Of a DNA stretch of 64,000 nt, positions 24,809 to 33,996 are shown in pieces. Under the pieces are notes generated by a model, which did no database searches, had not been told where the DNA came from, and saw nothing but the letters and a program-made list of their open reading frames with translations. The first letter of the stretch is position 1, and every line of letters begins with the position of its first letter. The stretch is from JASGCL01 sp965203915 (GTDB taxonomy: Bacteria; Pseudomonadota; Alphaproteobacteria; JASGCL01), in assembly GCA_965203915.1 (NCBI GenBank), contig OZ241918.1, positions 806,001-870,000 of the forward strand. Reading direction: 5' to 3'. The position numbers were made by a program, and so were the translations under genes.

Positions 24809-25882
24809 ATGCACAAAAAAGTAAAATTAGGTCTATCTGACCTTACGGTATCGCCCATATGTTTGGGTACCATGGTGTTCGGCGACCAGGTTGATGAACA
24901 AACATCCTATAAAATAATGGACCACGCGCTTGAACGCGGCATCGATTTTATGGACACGGCCGAGGCCTACGCCGTGCCCCTCAATGCAAAAAACTATGGC
25001 AAGACCGAAGAGATCATCGGTCGTTATTTTGCCAGCAACAAAGATAAAAGAAAAAAATGGACCGTCGCAACCAAGGTGGTCGGCATGACCAGCGCGCCAT
25101 GGGTGCGCGGCGGCAAGAATAACACCACGGCGGATGATATTATCACCGCTTGCGATGCCAGCCTGCGTCGCTTGCAGACCGATGTTATCGACCTTTATCA
25201 ACTTCATTGGCCCAACCGCATGGTGCCAGTGTTTGGCACCATGTATTATGACCCCAGCAAAGAACCGAAAGGTAATGCCACCATCCATGAACAATTGGTG
25301 GCGTTGGATAAATTGGTGAAGGCAGGCAAGGTGAGGGCGATAGGTTTATCGAACGAAAGCTCCTATGGCGTTTGCGAATTTGTGCGTTTGGCCGAACAAC
25401 ATGGTTTGGCGCGGGTTGCCACGGTGCAGAATCCTTATTGTTTAACCAACCGCAGTTTGGAAAACGGGCTGGATGAAACCATGCACCGCCTTAATGTTTC
25501 GCTTATCCCTTACTCGCCCTTGGCCTTTGGCGTGTTGAGCGGGAAATATGACGATGTGGGTATAGAACCCGTGGCGGGCAAAAATGATAGTTTGGGGCGC
25601 ATGAGCATGTATTCCGAATTTCGCGTCATGCGTTATGGCCGCGCCGAATCCTTGCGGGTTGCCAAAATCTACAGCCAGTTGGCGCGCGACAATGGTTTGA
25701 CCCCGACGCAAATGGCCTTGTCCTTTTGTTATCACAAATGGCAAGTGGCCTCGACCATTATTGGGGTTAGCAGCGTGCCGCAACTTGATGAATGCGTTGA
25801 TGCTTACAAAACAATATTGGATGATAAAATATTGAAGGCAATTGACGAGGTTCGCTTGCAATATCGCGACCCCGCGGCGTAA
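24809..25882 (+). CDS. Aldo/keto reductase, Tas-like
   Basis: This is an NADPH-dependent (beta/alpha)8 oxidoreductase resembling E. coli Tas. LGLSDLTVSPICLGTM starts the barrel. DTAEAY holds the catalytic Asp/Tyr, ATKVVG the Lys, and LYQLHWPNR the His. IGLSNESSYGVCEF and SLIPYSPLAFGVLSGKY follow. ATG 24809 gives 357 residues and has GAAGGG 12 bases upstream. The physiological substrate is unknown. It is divergent from fabD. Confidence 0.9.
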   Translation: MHKKVKLGLSDLTVSPICLGTMVFGDQVDEQTSYKIMDHALERGIDFMDTAEAYAVPLNAKNYGKTEEIIGRYFASNKDKRKKWTVATKVVGMTSAPWVRGGKNNTTADDIITACDASLRRLQTDVIDLYQLHWPNRMVPVFGTMYYDPSKEPKGNATIHEQLVALDKLVKAGKVRAIGLSNESSYGVCEFVRLAEQHGLARVATVQNPYCLTNRSLENGLDETMHRLNVSLIPYSPLAFGVLSGKYDDVGIEPVAGKNDSLGRMSMYSEFRVMRYGRAESLRVAKIYSQLARDNGLTPTQMALSFCYHKWQVASTIIGVSSVPQLDECVDAYKTILDDKILKAIDEVRLQYRDPAA

Positions 25883-25893
25883 TTTATTTACGG

Positions 25894-25920
25894 GTAAAAA
25901 AGTTTTACTTTTGTTCTTTT
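25894..25920 (+). terminator. Small AT-rich hairpin with T-runs after the aldo/keto reductase
   Basis: GTAAAA (25894-25899) and TTTTAC (25903-25908) form a six-pair stem with a three-base loop, followed by T-rich sequence. It lies 11 bases after the stop codon. The stem is weak. Confidence 0.35.
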
Positions 25921-25969
25921 TTGTGTTAGGGTTCTATTACACCGAATCACAACATACGAAAGGAAACGA

Positions 25970-26383
25970 ATGGTAAAAACAAATGAAACGCCACAACATG
26001 GCGTGATAGCAATATCATCAATAATTTATGCAACTTTAAAAACAATAACTTATGGTATCGGCCGCGGTAGTAAGTTTATTTACACATGTTGCGCTAATAT
26101 TATTCATAACAAATACCTCGCCAATATCATTTATCACCTGTGGCTGGGTTTAGAAAATATATTATTCAAACCGCTGGAAAAAATATTGGGGCTTGCATTG
26201 CACGCCCTGTTAAAGCAAATCATCGCCTACGGACTTTTATTTTTTGTCCTTTGGCTGTTGCTTCATAACACCTGGCCATTTACATGGTTATTTACATGGT
26301 TGTTGAAGGGCGGGTGGCATGGAATCATGACACTGCTTGGCCATGCGGCTGTTGGTTTATGGTCATTGGTGTGGCGATATTAA
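25970..26383 (+). CDS. Small membrane protein of unknown function
   Basis: This 137-residue protein is not recognised. An AGGAAA ribosome-binding site lies a few bases before the ATG. The C-terminal half is strongly hydrophobic, with one clear transmembrane helix around IIAYGLLFFVLWLLLH and a Trp-rich stretch after it (TWLFTWLLKGGW). The N-terminal half is amphipathic and Tyr/Ile-rich. It sits 68 bases before yidD, so a link to membrane biogenesis is possible but unproven. Confidence 0.6.
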   Translation: MVKTNETPQHGVIAISSIIYATLKTITYGIGRGSKFIYTCCANIIHNKYLANIIYHLWLGLENILFKPLEKILGLALHALLKQIIAYGLLFFVLWLLLHNTWPFTWLFTWLLKGGWHGIMTLLGHAAVGLWSLVWRY

Positions 26384-26451
26384 AGAACTTTATAGGAAGC
26401 AATAAATAAGATAATGTTTGTTCCAAGCTGGCAAAACAAAATAATAAAATA

Positions 26452-26697
26452 ATGAAAAATTTTTTTACAAAATTTCTGACAGGTTTTTTGTTGCTATTGA
26501 TAAGCATGTATCGCTACGGCTTTGCCTATTTCTTGGGTGGGCATTGCCGCTTCACCCCCAGTTGCTCGCGCTATGCTCAGATGGCTATTACAAAACATGG
26601 TCCATGGCGCGGCGGCTGGCTAAGTATAAAAAGATTAAGTCATTGCCATCCGATAAAAATATTGGGCAGTCGGTCGGGTTATGATCCCGTGCCATAA
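26452..26697 (+). CDS. yidD: Membrane protein insertion efficiency factor YidD
   Basis: YidD is a small membrane-associated protein that assists YidC-dependent insertion. The family core is intact: YRYGFAYFLGGHCRFTPSCS, then AITKHGPWRGGWLSIKRL and CHP, with the conserved cysteines. At 81 residues it is standard. Its common partners rpmH, rnpA and yidC are not nearby. Confidence 0.94.
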   Translation: MKNFFTKFLTGFLLLLISMYRYGFAYFLGGHCRFTPSCSRYAQMAITKHGPWRGGWLSIKRLSHCHPIKILGSRSGYDPVP

Positions 26698-26719
26698 ATG
26701 ATGAAGGGGGACAAGGGCG

Positions 26720-27265
26720 ATGCAAGAAGTTTTTGTTAAAAACAAAAAGGAAATGTGGCAATGGTTGTTGAACAACCATCAGCAACGCGAATCGATATGG
26801 TTGGTTTATTATAAATTAACATCGGGCAAAACCGATATGTCCTATTCTGACATTGTGGATTATTGTTTATGCTTTGGTTGGATTGATTCGACGAAGGGCA
26901 CGGTGGACCAGGAACGCACCAAAATGCGCCTTTCGCCGCGCAACCCAAAAAGCGCGTGGAGCAAGATTAATAAAGAAAAAATTGCTCATCTGACCAAGGC
27001 AGGGTTGATACAACCCGCAGGGATAGCGATGGTGGCGCAGGCTAAAAAAAATGGCGCATGGACAAAACTCGACAGCGTTTTTCGTGGCGAGTTGCCCGAT
27101 GATTTGCAAAAAGCAATCCACGATAACAAATTATTGACATCATGGGAAAAATTATCAGCCACCAACCGCCGCATGGCTTTGGAACGCCTTATTAATATGA
27201 GGGGCGAAGAAACGCGCAACAAGGCAATAAAAAAAATTATCGATGATATGGCGAAGCCATCATGA
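26720..27265 (+). CDS. YdeI/OmpD-associated family protein
   Basis: The protein begins with the YdeI-like fold (LVYYKLTSGKTDMSYSDIVD, then CFGWIDSTKGTVDQERTK and FSPRNPKSAWSK-like SPRNPKSAWSKIN). Some family members were linked to resistance to polymyxin or bacteriocins, but the biochemical role is unsettled. The 181 residues include a C-terminal helical domain with LINMRGEETRNKAIKKI. A second protein related to that C-terminal domain lies at 59492. It starts 22 bases after yidD. Confidence 0.82.
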   Translation: MQEVFVKNKKEMWQWLLNNHQQRESIWLVYYKLTSGKTDMSYSDIVDYCLCFGWIDSTKGTVDQERTKMRLSPRNPKSAWSKINKEKIAHLTKAGLIQPAGIAMVAQAKKNGAWTKLDSVFRGELPDDLQKAIHDNKLLTSWEKLSATNRRMALERLINMRGEETRNKAIKKIIDDMAKPS

Positions 27266-27291
27266 CGGCTATTTTTTTAGCAGGGTATTAT

Positions 27292-28317
27292 TTAGTCCGA
27301 CCCGCGACGTGGGTCAAGCGCGTCGCGCAACCCCGCCCCGATGAAGGTCAACAGCGACAATTGCAACATGATAACAAAAAAACTAGTCAGCCCTAACCAG
27401 GGTGCATTAAGATTATTTTTACCTTGGTTTAATAAATCACCAAGCGAAGGACTTCCTGGCGGCAAGCCAAAGCCCAAAAAATCCAAAGCGGTTAGGGTGG
27501 TGACCGAACCCGCCAACATAAATGGCATAAATGTTACAACGCTGGTGAGGGAATTGGGCAAAACATGGCGGGTAAAAATACGAAACGGCGGCAGGCCCAT
27601 GGTGCGCGCCGCCTTGATATAATCTTGCTGGCGGACTTTTAAAACCTCGGCCCGCACCAAACCCGTCAGGGGCATCCAGCCAAATAATAACAAAAGCCCA
27701 AGCAACCACCAAAAATTGGGCACGATAAAGGATGACAAAATAATTAATAAAAATAAAACTGGCATCGATCCCCAAATTTCTATAAACCGCTGTCCCAGCA
27801 GGTCAATTTTCCCACCAAAGTATCCCATCAGCCCGCCCGCAAAAATGCCGATAAGGCTGCTAACAATTGTTAGGATAAAACCAAACAGCACCGACAGGCG
27901 AAACCCATAAACCAATTTTGCCAACACATCGCCCGCCGATGTATCGGTGCCGAGCAGGTGATTTTTATCGGGTGGTGTTGGCGCGGGTTGTTTTAAATCG
28001 CTGATGACCGAATCATAACTATAGCGAACGGGCGGCATAACCATAAAACCATGGGCGGCAATTTCGGCACGAATTTCAGGCAGGCTGTAATCTGCCTCGC
28101 CCTTTAAATATCCGTTGAAGGTGGTTTCGGGCAATGATTGCACCACGGGAAAATACCAATGGTCTTTATAATGGATTATCAAAGGGCGGTCGTTCATGAT
28201 AAAATTGGCAAATAGCGATAGAGTGAATAATGCCAAAAACAGGATAGCCGAAAAAAAGCTGAGGCGATTAGCACGAAACCTTGCGAAGGCGCGGGAGAAG
28301 AAAAATAATTTGAACAT
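27292..28317 (-). CDS. yejE: YejE-like ABC transporter permease
   Basis: YejE is one of two permeases of the YejABEF peptide/microcin C importer. The N-terminal RFRANRLSF segment with a long periplasmic part (HYKDHWYFPVV, GTDTSAGDVLAKLVYG) is specific to this subgroup. The inner-membrane permease signature is around EVLKVRQQDYIKAARTMGL. It ends ALDPRRGSD. It follows yejB by 22 bases. No binding protein (yejA) or ATPase (yejF) is encoded next to it. Confidence 0.92.
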   Translation of the reverse strand: MFKLFFFSRAFARFRANRLSFFSAILFLALFTLSLFANFIMNDRPLIIHYKDHWYFPVVQSLPETTFNGYLKGEADYSLPEIRAEIAAHGFMVMPPVRYSYDSVISDLKQPAPTPPDKNHLLGTDTSAGDVLAKLVYGFRLSVLFGFILTIVSSLIGIFAGGLMGYFGGKIDLLGQRFIEIWGSMPVLFLLIILSSFIVPNFWWLLGLLLLFGWMPLTGLVRAEVLKVRQQDYIKAARTMGLPPFRIFTRHVLPNSLTSVVTFMPFMLAGSVTTLTALDFLGFGLPPGSPSLGDLLNQGKNNLNAPWLGLTSFFVIMLQLSLLTFIGAGLRDALDPRRGSD

Positions 28318-28339
28318 GGCTTATAATCGGATGGTTTCT

Positions 28340-29428
28340 CTACCCCTCCATCTTTTCAAAATTGATACGTGGGTCAACCAGGCTATAACAAATATCGCCC
28401 AGCAACCCCAGCACCAGCGAGAGCAAGGTAAAAATATAGAGGGTGGCAAAAACCACGGGGTAATCGCGGGTGATGGAGGCCTCATACCCCATCAACCCCA
28501 AGCCATTGAGAGAGAAAATAATCTCTATCATCAGGCTGCTGGTAAAGAGCATCGAAATAATCAACGATGGCAAACCCGCCAGCACGATAAGCATGGCATT
28601 TCTAAATATCACACCATATAGAATTTTTTGTTCTCCCATGCCGATGGCGCGCGCCAACATGACGTAGGGTTTTGTTAGTTCTTCTAAGAAACTATTTTTG
28701 GTTAAAATTGTTAAGCTGGTAAAACCGCCGACGGTGATGGTGATGATGGGCAACACCAAATGCCAAAAATAATCGGTTATTTTGCTGAACAGGGATAATT
28801 CAGAAAAATTATCAGACACCAACCCCGACAAAGGAAACCAGGAAAAATAACGTCCGCCAGCAAAGAAAATAATCAAAAACACCGCCAGCAAAAAGGCAGG
28901 CAAGGATGACAGCATAATCAACACCACGGTGCTGGCCTTGTCGAAATAGGAATCTTTCTGGGTGGCTTGCTTGATGCCAAGCGGGATGCTAACGGCGTAG
29001 ATTAACAACGCCGACCATAAACCCAAGGATAAAGAAACTGGTATTTTTTGCGCTATCATTTGCATGATGGGTTGCCCGGTAGAGAAGCTGACACCGAAAT
29101 TAAATTGCAAATAGTTTTTTATCATGATGAAAAACCTTTGCACCACGGGTTTATCAAATCCATAGAATTTTTCCAATTCGGCGACCACCCTGTCATCAAC
29201 GCCAACGTAGCGACCTTGATAATTGTTGGATGGGGTCGTGGTGCTAACCTTTACCCCGTCGCCCGTTTCATTTTTTAATAGCGTGTTGGAATTGCCCTGG
29301 GTCATGGCGGCGATGGCGCGCTCCACGGGGCCGCCAGGCGCAACCTGGACCACTGCAAAATTTATCAGCATAATACCAAACAACGTAGGCACCATGAATA
29401 ACAAACGGCGTAAAATATAATTTTTCAT
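28340..29428 (-). CDS. yejB: YejB-like ABC transporter permease
   Basis: This is the partner permease of YejE. It starts with YILRRLLFMVPTLFGIMLIN and has VAPGGPVERAI, then a hydrophilic stretch with Gly/Asn/Thr, then FGFDKPVVQRFFIMIKNYL. The typical permease loop is TKPYVMLARAIGMGEQKILY. The protein ends SLVDPRINFE. At 362 residues it matches the family. Upstream lies an MttB-family gene instead of yejA. Confidence 0.92.
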   Translation of the reverse strand: MKNYILRRLLFMVPTLFGIMLINFAVVQVAPGGPVERAIAAMTQGNSNTLLKNETGDGVKVSTTTPSNNYQGRYVGVDDRVVAELEKFYGFDKPVVQRFFIMIKNYLQFNFGVSFSTGQPIMQMIAQKIPVSLSLGLWSALLIYAVSIPLGIKQATQKDSYFDKASTVVLIMLSSLPAFLLAVFLIIFFAGGRYFSWFPLSGLVSDNFSELSLFSKITDYFWHLVLPIITITVGGFTSLTILTKNSFLEELTKPYVMLARAIGMGEQKILYGVIFRNAMLIVLAGLPSLIISMLFTSSLMIEIIFSLNGLGLMGYEASITRDYPVVFATLYIFTLLSLVLGLLGDICYSLVDPRINFEKMEG

Positions 29429-29489
29429 GGTTGGGCGTGATGTGTTATGGATAATTTTTGTTGGTGATAATCTAACATTTTTTGTGAAT

Positions 29490-30950
29490 TTATTTCATTA
29501 ATTTTTCGACAATTTCCTGCGCCAATTTATCGGCGGTGAATTCCCCCGCCGCCAACCACGACGACAATGATAACCTGTCTTGGGCCATGGGGTAGAGATA
29601 CTGGCTTTTCATTATTTGGCGGGTTTCAACCTCGGCAAAAAAATGACTGCCCTTGCCCAGCACGCGTTCGATGACGTGGGCTTGAATATTGGCATCGTTT
29701 ATCATCGGCGGCATGATGGCGCGTTTAACCATGGCGAGCATATCGTGGTCGGTTATCAAATTGTTTTTGCTGATAATCTGGCCATCACCCAACAGCCCCG
29801 CGCTTTGCCCCACCACCAAGCCGCAATGTTGGTTAAGGGCGGTTTGCACCAAACCCATTAAGCCCAGCGATTTTTCTATACCCGATTGGTTGTCGGGCAA
29901 TTTGGCCGATGTTTGCGTGGTCGAAACCATGGCGGGGATTTGGTAAAAACGCGCCACCCGCACCGCCAATTGTTGCGCCACCATGGTTTCCGCGCTACCC
30001 GTGGTGGTGGTGCCCTGCTTAAGGTCAGATGTGTAGGGAACAAAACCAAAGACAAATGGCGCGCCAGGGGCAATAATTTGAGTCAAGACCAACCCCGCCA
30101 AATTCATGGCGATAGCCAAGGTGATGGAACCCGCCACGGTGGCGGGGGCGGTGGCGGCGGCAATCGTCACCGCGCGGTTTTCTATCACCATGCCTTGGGC
30201 AATGGCGTCAAACAGGCTGGCCGCCAGGTCGCTATCCAGCGACAGGTTGGGCAAGAAAGCCGATAACCCGAGCGCGGCACGTTGCGGCAGATCGGGGAAT
30301 TTTTTTAACAGCGCGGGCATAACATGATGGTTATGCAATTCGACGACAAATGGTTTGGCGTTGTGGTCATAAAGTTGTTGCACCATGGTGTCGTAGGCTT
30401 GCTCGATGGAGCCTAGCTCGCTCGCCAAGATGTCGGGTTTGGCGAAGAATCCCAACATGTCATAAAGCGGCATGGCGTGGGCAATCTTAACCATGGCCAG
30501 GCTATCGGCACTGGTGATGGGGCGGTAGGTGGCTTGTTTGATAGCGGTGGGTTCGTAAAGATGGCTGGCACTGCCCCCAACGGCAAAAAATATTGTTGCT
30601 TGATTTTGCTCGAACGCCAAATGTTTGTCTTGGGCGGGGCGATGGATGGTGCGTGGCGCGGTGGACAAAGCCTGCAATATTATTTTTTCGCTTAGGGCAA
30701 GCCGCCCATTGGGCAGGGCTTGGCAACCCGCCGCCATGATCTCTTTGCGCCATTTTTCATCGCGCACCATAATGCCAACGCCCGATAAAATTTTTATCGC
30801 CGCTTGATGCAAAAGGTGGATGGGGTCGCCGCCCGTGTCCTGTAAATGATACTGTAAATAGGTTGCGACGCCAGTGGGCGGCGGCGTTACCGCTATGCCG
30901 CCTTGCAACTGAAGCGTTTCGTCTATTTTTATATTACCGCGTCTAACCAT
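29490..30950 (-). CDS. MttB-family (trimethylamine methyltransferase-like) protein
   Basis: The family (COG5598) moves methyl groups from quaternary or tertiary amines to a corrinoid protein. Archaeal MttB uses pyrrolysine, while many bacterial relatives do not. The frame is uninterrupted, so pyrrolysine by amber readthrough is not used here. Visible are HQAAIKILSGVGIMVRDE, a YRPITSADSLAMVKIA segment, VIENRAVTIAAATAPATVAG and GSAETMVAQQLAVRVARFY. ATG 30950 gives 486 residues; the longer frame uses TTG. No corrinoid protein or activase is adjacent. The substrate is unknown. Confidence 0.82.
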   Translation of the reverse strand: MVRRGNIKIDETLQLQGGIAVTPPPTGVATYLQYHLQDTGGDPIHLLHQAAIKILSGVGIMVRDEKWRKEIMAAGCQALPNGRLALSEKIILQALSTAPRTIHRPAQDKHLAFEQNQATIFFAVGGSASHLYEPTAIKQATYRPITSADSLAMVKIAHAMPLYDMLGFFAKPDILASELGSIEQAYDTMVQQLYDHNAKPFVVELHNHHVMPALLKKFPDLPQRAALGLSAFLPNLSLDSDLAASLFDAIAQGMVIENRAVTIAAATAPATVAGSITLAIAMNLAGLVLTQIIAPGAPFVFGFVPYTSDLKQGTTTTGSAETMVAQQLAVRVARFYQIPAMVSTTQTSAKLPDNQSGIEKSLGLMGLVQTALNQHCGLVVGQSAGLLGDGQIISKNNLITDHDMLAMVKRAIMPPMINDANIQAHVIERVLGKGSHFFAEVETRQIMKSQYLYPMAQDRLSLSSWLAAGEFTADKLAQEIVEKLMK

Positions 30951-30985
30951 GGGGATAAGCAAATGAAGTCATGTAAGTAGGAGAA

Positions 30986-31558
30986 TTATTTTTGGGCAAC
31001 TAAACTTTTGGGCAAGGTTTTGGGCAAGGTTTTGAGCGAAGATTTTGGTGAGGATTTGGCGAGGGGTTTGGCATAGATCTCTAAACGGTGGTCAATAATT
31101 TCATAGCCCAGGCGGTTGATAATTTTTTCTTGCAGTTTTTCTAATTCTTTGTCGTAAAATTCTATAACCGTTCCCGATTTTATATCTATCAAATGGTCGT
31201 GATGCGATTTTAAATTTATTTCATAAAGTGGTTTTTGATTATGAAAATCGTGTCTTAGCACCAATTTTTCCGTTTCGAATGTTTTCAGGGTGCGATAAAT
31301 GGTTGCCAGGCCGATGGGCGATTGTTGCTTGGCAATTTTTTGATGGATAGCCTCGGGCGTAAGGTTATGGTCATCGCGCTGGTTGGCCAACAACAATTGG
31401 TTCAAAATCGCCAACCGCGGTGTGGTTAATTTTAAACCCGCCGCACGCAATGCACCAATAACCATGGCAGGAATTTCCTTTGAAATATCGCCAGCCATGG
31501 CGCGGGCGAGAGGCTTTGTAATATTTTTTTTTGTGGCTGATAATTTTTTGGCGGACAT
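30986..31558 (-). CDS. fur: Fur-family metal-responsive regulator (alphaproteobacterial Fur/Mur type)
   Basis: The DNA-binding helices are visible as LKLTTPRLAILNQLL and IGLATIYRTLKTFE. The metal-binding part reads SHHDHLIDIKSGTVIEFYD and lacks the structural CxxC, as in alphaproteobacterial Fur/Mur proteins, which often sense manganese or iron. Both ends are extended: a Lys-rich N-terminus and a C-terminal tail of repeated K-S/T-L-P-K units (KTLPKTLPKSL). Start is uncertain: ATG 31558 gives 190 residues, ATG 31498 gives 170, and TTG 31609 is also possible. Fur, Mur and Irr cannot be separated with certainty, but Mur/Fur fits best. Confidence 0.87.
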   Translation of the reverse strand: MSAKKLSATKKNITKPLARAMAGDISKEIPAMVIGALRAAGLKLTTPRLAILNQLLLANQRDDHNLTPEAIHQKIAKQQSPIGLATIYRTLKTFETEKLVLRHDFHNQKPLYEINLKSHHDHLIDIKSGTVIEFYDKELEKLQEKIINRLGYEIIDHRLEIYAKPLAKSSPKSSLKTLPKTLPKSLVAQK

Positions 31559-31760
31559 GGTTTGCAATAATAGGTTGGTAGATGATTTCCTGCGGGTGTT
31601 TTGCTCCAACGCCCCATAATATCAGGCAATATTAATCATCCATAACTATCACAAAATAAGCCGTGAGAGAAATCAAAAAATCAGTCAAAAACTTGCGGAA
31701 AATGCGAGAAAAATAGGCAGCGACGCCGCCAAAAAAATGATGAAAAAAAATAATAAGAAA

Positions 31761-31835
31761 TGGTGCCGCAGAGAGGAATCGGACCTCCGGCCTTACCCTT
31801 ACCAAGGGTATGCTCTACCACTGAGCTACTGCGGC
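31761..31835 (-). tRNA. tRNA-Thr (anticodon GGT)
   Basis: On the minus strand the acceptor GCCGCAG pairs with CTGCGGC, and the discriminator is A with an encoded CCA. The D-arm is TAGCTCAGTGGTAGAGC. The anticodon loop TTGGTAA between TACCC and GGGTA gives anticodon GGT. The T-arm is GGTCCGATTCC-like. Confidence 0.96.
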
Positions 31836-32096
31836 ACAAAAACCTAAAGGCGATATGGCATAGGGCAGGGGGGTTGTCAATTATGCTTTGTTATAAACCA
31901 TGTTCATTTTATGCCATGGTTATTTTGTTCAATATATTTTCATCTATATTTTCGCGCCCATTCTTGGGGCTGCGTTGGGTGAATCACCCGCCCCATTACA
32001 ACTTATATTTTACAAAATATATTTCGCTTCTTTTGTTGATTATCTTCTTTAAATTATCCTTGTCAAATGACTAAACTTATGCAAAAAGGCAAATAA

Positions 32097-32171
32097 GCGG
32101 ATGTAGCTCAGCGGTAGAGCGCCACCTTGCCAAGGTGGATGCCGTGGGTTCGATCCCCATCATCCGCTCCA
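32097..32171 (+). tRNA. tRNA-Gly (anticodon GCC)
   Basis: Acceptor GCGGATG pairs with CATCCGC, with discriminator T and encoded CCA. The D-arm is TAGCTCAGCGGTAGAGC. The anticodon stem CCACC/GGTGG encloses TTGCCAA. The T-arm is GTGGGTTCGATCCCCAT. Confidence 0.97.
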
Positions 32172-32297
32172 ATCTCTTTACCCTTGCGCTCGTATTTTTT
32201 ATGGCTTGGCCTGGTATCTGGCGCGCAGGGCAATGTCTATTATAAAAAACTTGATTGTTATAAGGTTTTATGGCAACAATTTTTGTGAAATAACATC

Positions 32298-33185
32298 ATG
32301 CCTACAAATTCTATCCCCACCATGGCCAACCGCGATGGCTTCATTTGGCAAAATGGCAAAATGATCCCATGGCGCGATGCCGAAACCCATGTTTTGACCC
32401 ACGGGCTTCATTATGCTTCGGTCGCTTTTGAGGGGGAGCGAGCCTACAACGGAAAAATATTTAAATTAAAAGAACATACCCAACGGTTGATAGATTCGGC
32501 CAAGATATTACGGATGGCGGTTACCTTCACCCTTGAGCAGTTGATGGCCGCCAGCAACGAAGTGGTGAAGGCGAACAACCTGCCCAATTGTTATTTGCGC
32601 CCCATCGTTTTTCGTGGGCCCGAGGTCATGGGCCTGTTGCCCAGTGCCGCCGCCAGCCACGTGGCGATAGCCGCATGGGAATGGCCAAGTTATTTTGATA
32701 TGGCAACAAAAATGAAGGGTATCAAGTTGCAGTGGGCCGAATGGCAACGCCCCGCCCCCAACACCGCCCCCGTTCACAGCAAATGTGCTGGCCTTTATAT
32801 GATATGCACCCTGGCGAAGATGAAGGCCGAGGAGGAAGGCTATAACGATGCGATGTTTAAAGATTACCGTGGCCTGGTGGCGGAGGCAACGGGAGCCAAC
32901 GTGTTTTTTAAAATGAAGGACGGGAAAATACATACCCCCACACCAGATTGCTTTTTGGATGGTATAACCAGGCGCGCCGTGATGGATATTATCAAAACCA
33001 TGGGTGTGGAAGTGGTGGAGCGCGCCATCAAACCCGAGGAATTGAGCGAAGCAACCGAATGTTTTTTAACGGGCACCGCCGCCGAGGTAACCCCCGTTAA
33101 ATCGATTGGTGATTATCAATTTACGCCAAGCGATTTTAGCCAAACCATTGTCAAAAAATTTAACGACATGGTGGGCCAGGGTTAA
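32298..33185 (+). CDS. ilvE: Branched-chain amino-acid aminotransferase
   Basis: IlvE transfers the amino group to make leucine, isoleucine and valine. It is a fold-IV PLP enzyme. FIWQNGKMIPWRDAETHVLTHGLHYA is present in outline near the start (residues about 14-38). NCYLRPIVFRG and PVHSKCAGLYMICTLAK follow, then GLVAEATGANVFF and EELSEATECFLTGTAAEVTPV. At 295 residues it is complete. It is a single gene downstream of tRNA-Gly. Confidence 0.95.
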   Translation: MPTNSIPTMANRDGFIWQNGKMIPWRDAETHVLTHGLHYASVAFEGERAYNGKIFKLKEHTQRLIDSAKILRMAVTFTLEQLMAASNEVVKANNLPNCYLRPIVFRGPEVMGLLPSAAASHVAIAAWEWPSYFDMATKMKGIKLQWAEWQRPAPNTAPVHSKCAGLYMICTLAKMKAEEEGYNDAMFKDYRGLVAEATGANVFFKMKDGKIHTPTPDCFLDGITRRAVMDIIKTMGVEVVERAIKPEELSEATECFLTGTAAEVTPVKSIGDYQFTPSDFSQTIVKKFNDMVGQG

Positions 33186-33295
33186 GCAGGGCTTTGCTTA
33201 ATTTTTTTTTAAGGATTAGAAAAAATATTCTTCAGGATGGAACGAACAAGATTATTTACTTTGCGATAGTTTTACAGAAATGGCTGTAGGCGATT

Positions 33296-33324
33296 TTGCA
33301 ACTTTGTATAAATACTGCTAATAT
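33296..33324 (+). promoter_or_regulatory. Putative sigma70-type promoter for the SH3-domain gene
   Basis: TTGCAA at 33296-33301 and TAATAT at 33319-33324 are separated by 17 bases. The start codon at 33381 lies 56 bases downstream. Confidence 0.55.
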
Positions 33325-33380
33325 CAGAAACATAAAAACTGGCGGGGGGAAATATTAAGTCAAAAGCAAGAGAAGGCGAG

Positions 33381-33938
33381 ATGGCAGGTTGTATAATGGT
33401 TAAGAAATTTTTTTTATATGTGGCGTTAGGATTAATGATAGGCTGTGCCCAACCCGCTGATGCTGGTGATGAAGTCGCTGGCAGTCAATATTTCAGCTGG
33501 AATGGCGGTGTAAAAAGCAAACCAGTCAAGAACGACCTGCCCAAAATGGTATCGTTGCGGTGGAGCGAAACCAATATAAGAAAAGGCCCAGGCAAAGAAT
33601 TCCCCGTGGCCTTTACCCTGCATGCCAAGGGCATACCATTAAAATTGACAAGGCGTCATGGCGATTGGCGCGAAATAATCGACTGGCAAGGCAGCAAGGG
33701 TTGGGTGATGCGCGATTCATTGAGCGAGCAACAAACCATGATAGTCAGCGTTGATGAAACCGACATGCTTAGCAAGCCAGCACCATCCAGCACCGACAAG
33801 GGAAGGCTTATCGCCAAGTTAAAAAGGGGGGTGACCGCAAGGATTATAAAATGTGAAGGCCAATGGTGCGAGGTTGAAACTTTTATTGGCAGTCACCAGG
33901 GCTGGGTAAGAAAATTGGATACCAAACTTAATTTTTAA
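33381..33938 (+). CDS. Exported protein with two bacterial SH3-like domains
   Basis: The N-terminus carries a signal-like sequence (MVKKFFLYVALGLMIGC). The Cys could be a lipobox residue, though Met at -3 is unusual; ADA-G a few residues later is an alternative cleavage site. Two SH3-like repeats follow. The first has VSLRWSETNIRKGPGKEFPV, a recognised motif of alphaproteobacterial SH3 proteins, and WQGSKGWVM. The second runs from about residue 120 to SHQGWVRKLD. Such proteins act in the periplasm, probably at peptidoglycan. GAGAAGG precedes ATG 33381; ATG 33396 is an alternative. Confidence 0.82.
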   Translation: MAGCIMVKKFFLYVALGLMIGCAQPADAGDEVAGSQYFSWNGGVKSKPVKNDLPKMVSLRWSETNIRKGPGKEFPVAFTLHAKGIPLKLTRRHGDWREIIDWQGSKGWVMRDSLSEQQTMIVSVDETDMLSKPAPSSTDKGRLIAKLKRGVTARIIKCEGQWCEVETFIGSHQGWVRKLDTKLNF

Positions 33939-33996
33939 CCTAACTTGGTTTGTAAAATAAAAAAATATTTCAGCCTGGTCAATTATGCCGCTGGGG

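Noticed and set aside
29490..30950. Pyrrolysine-containing MttB
   Set aside because: The frame has no internal amber codon, so this is a non-pyrrolysine relative.
31760..32074. Plus-strand frame across tRNA-Thr
   Set aside because: It is the reverse reading of a tRNA gene followed by AT-rich intergenic DNA.
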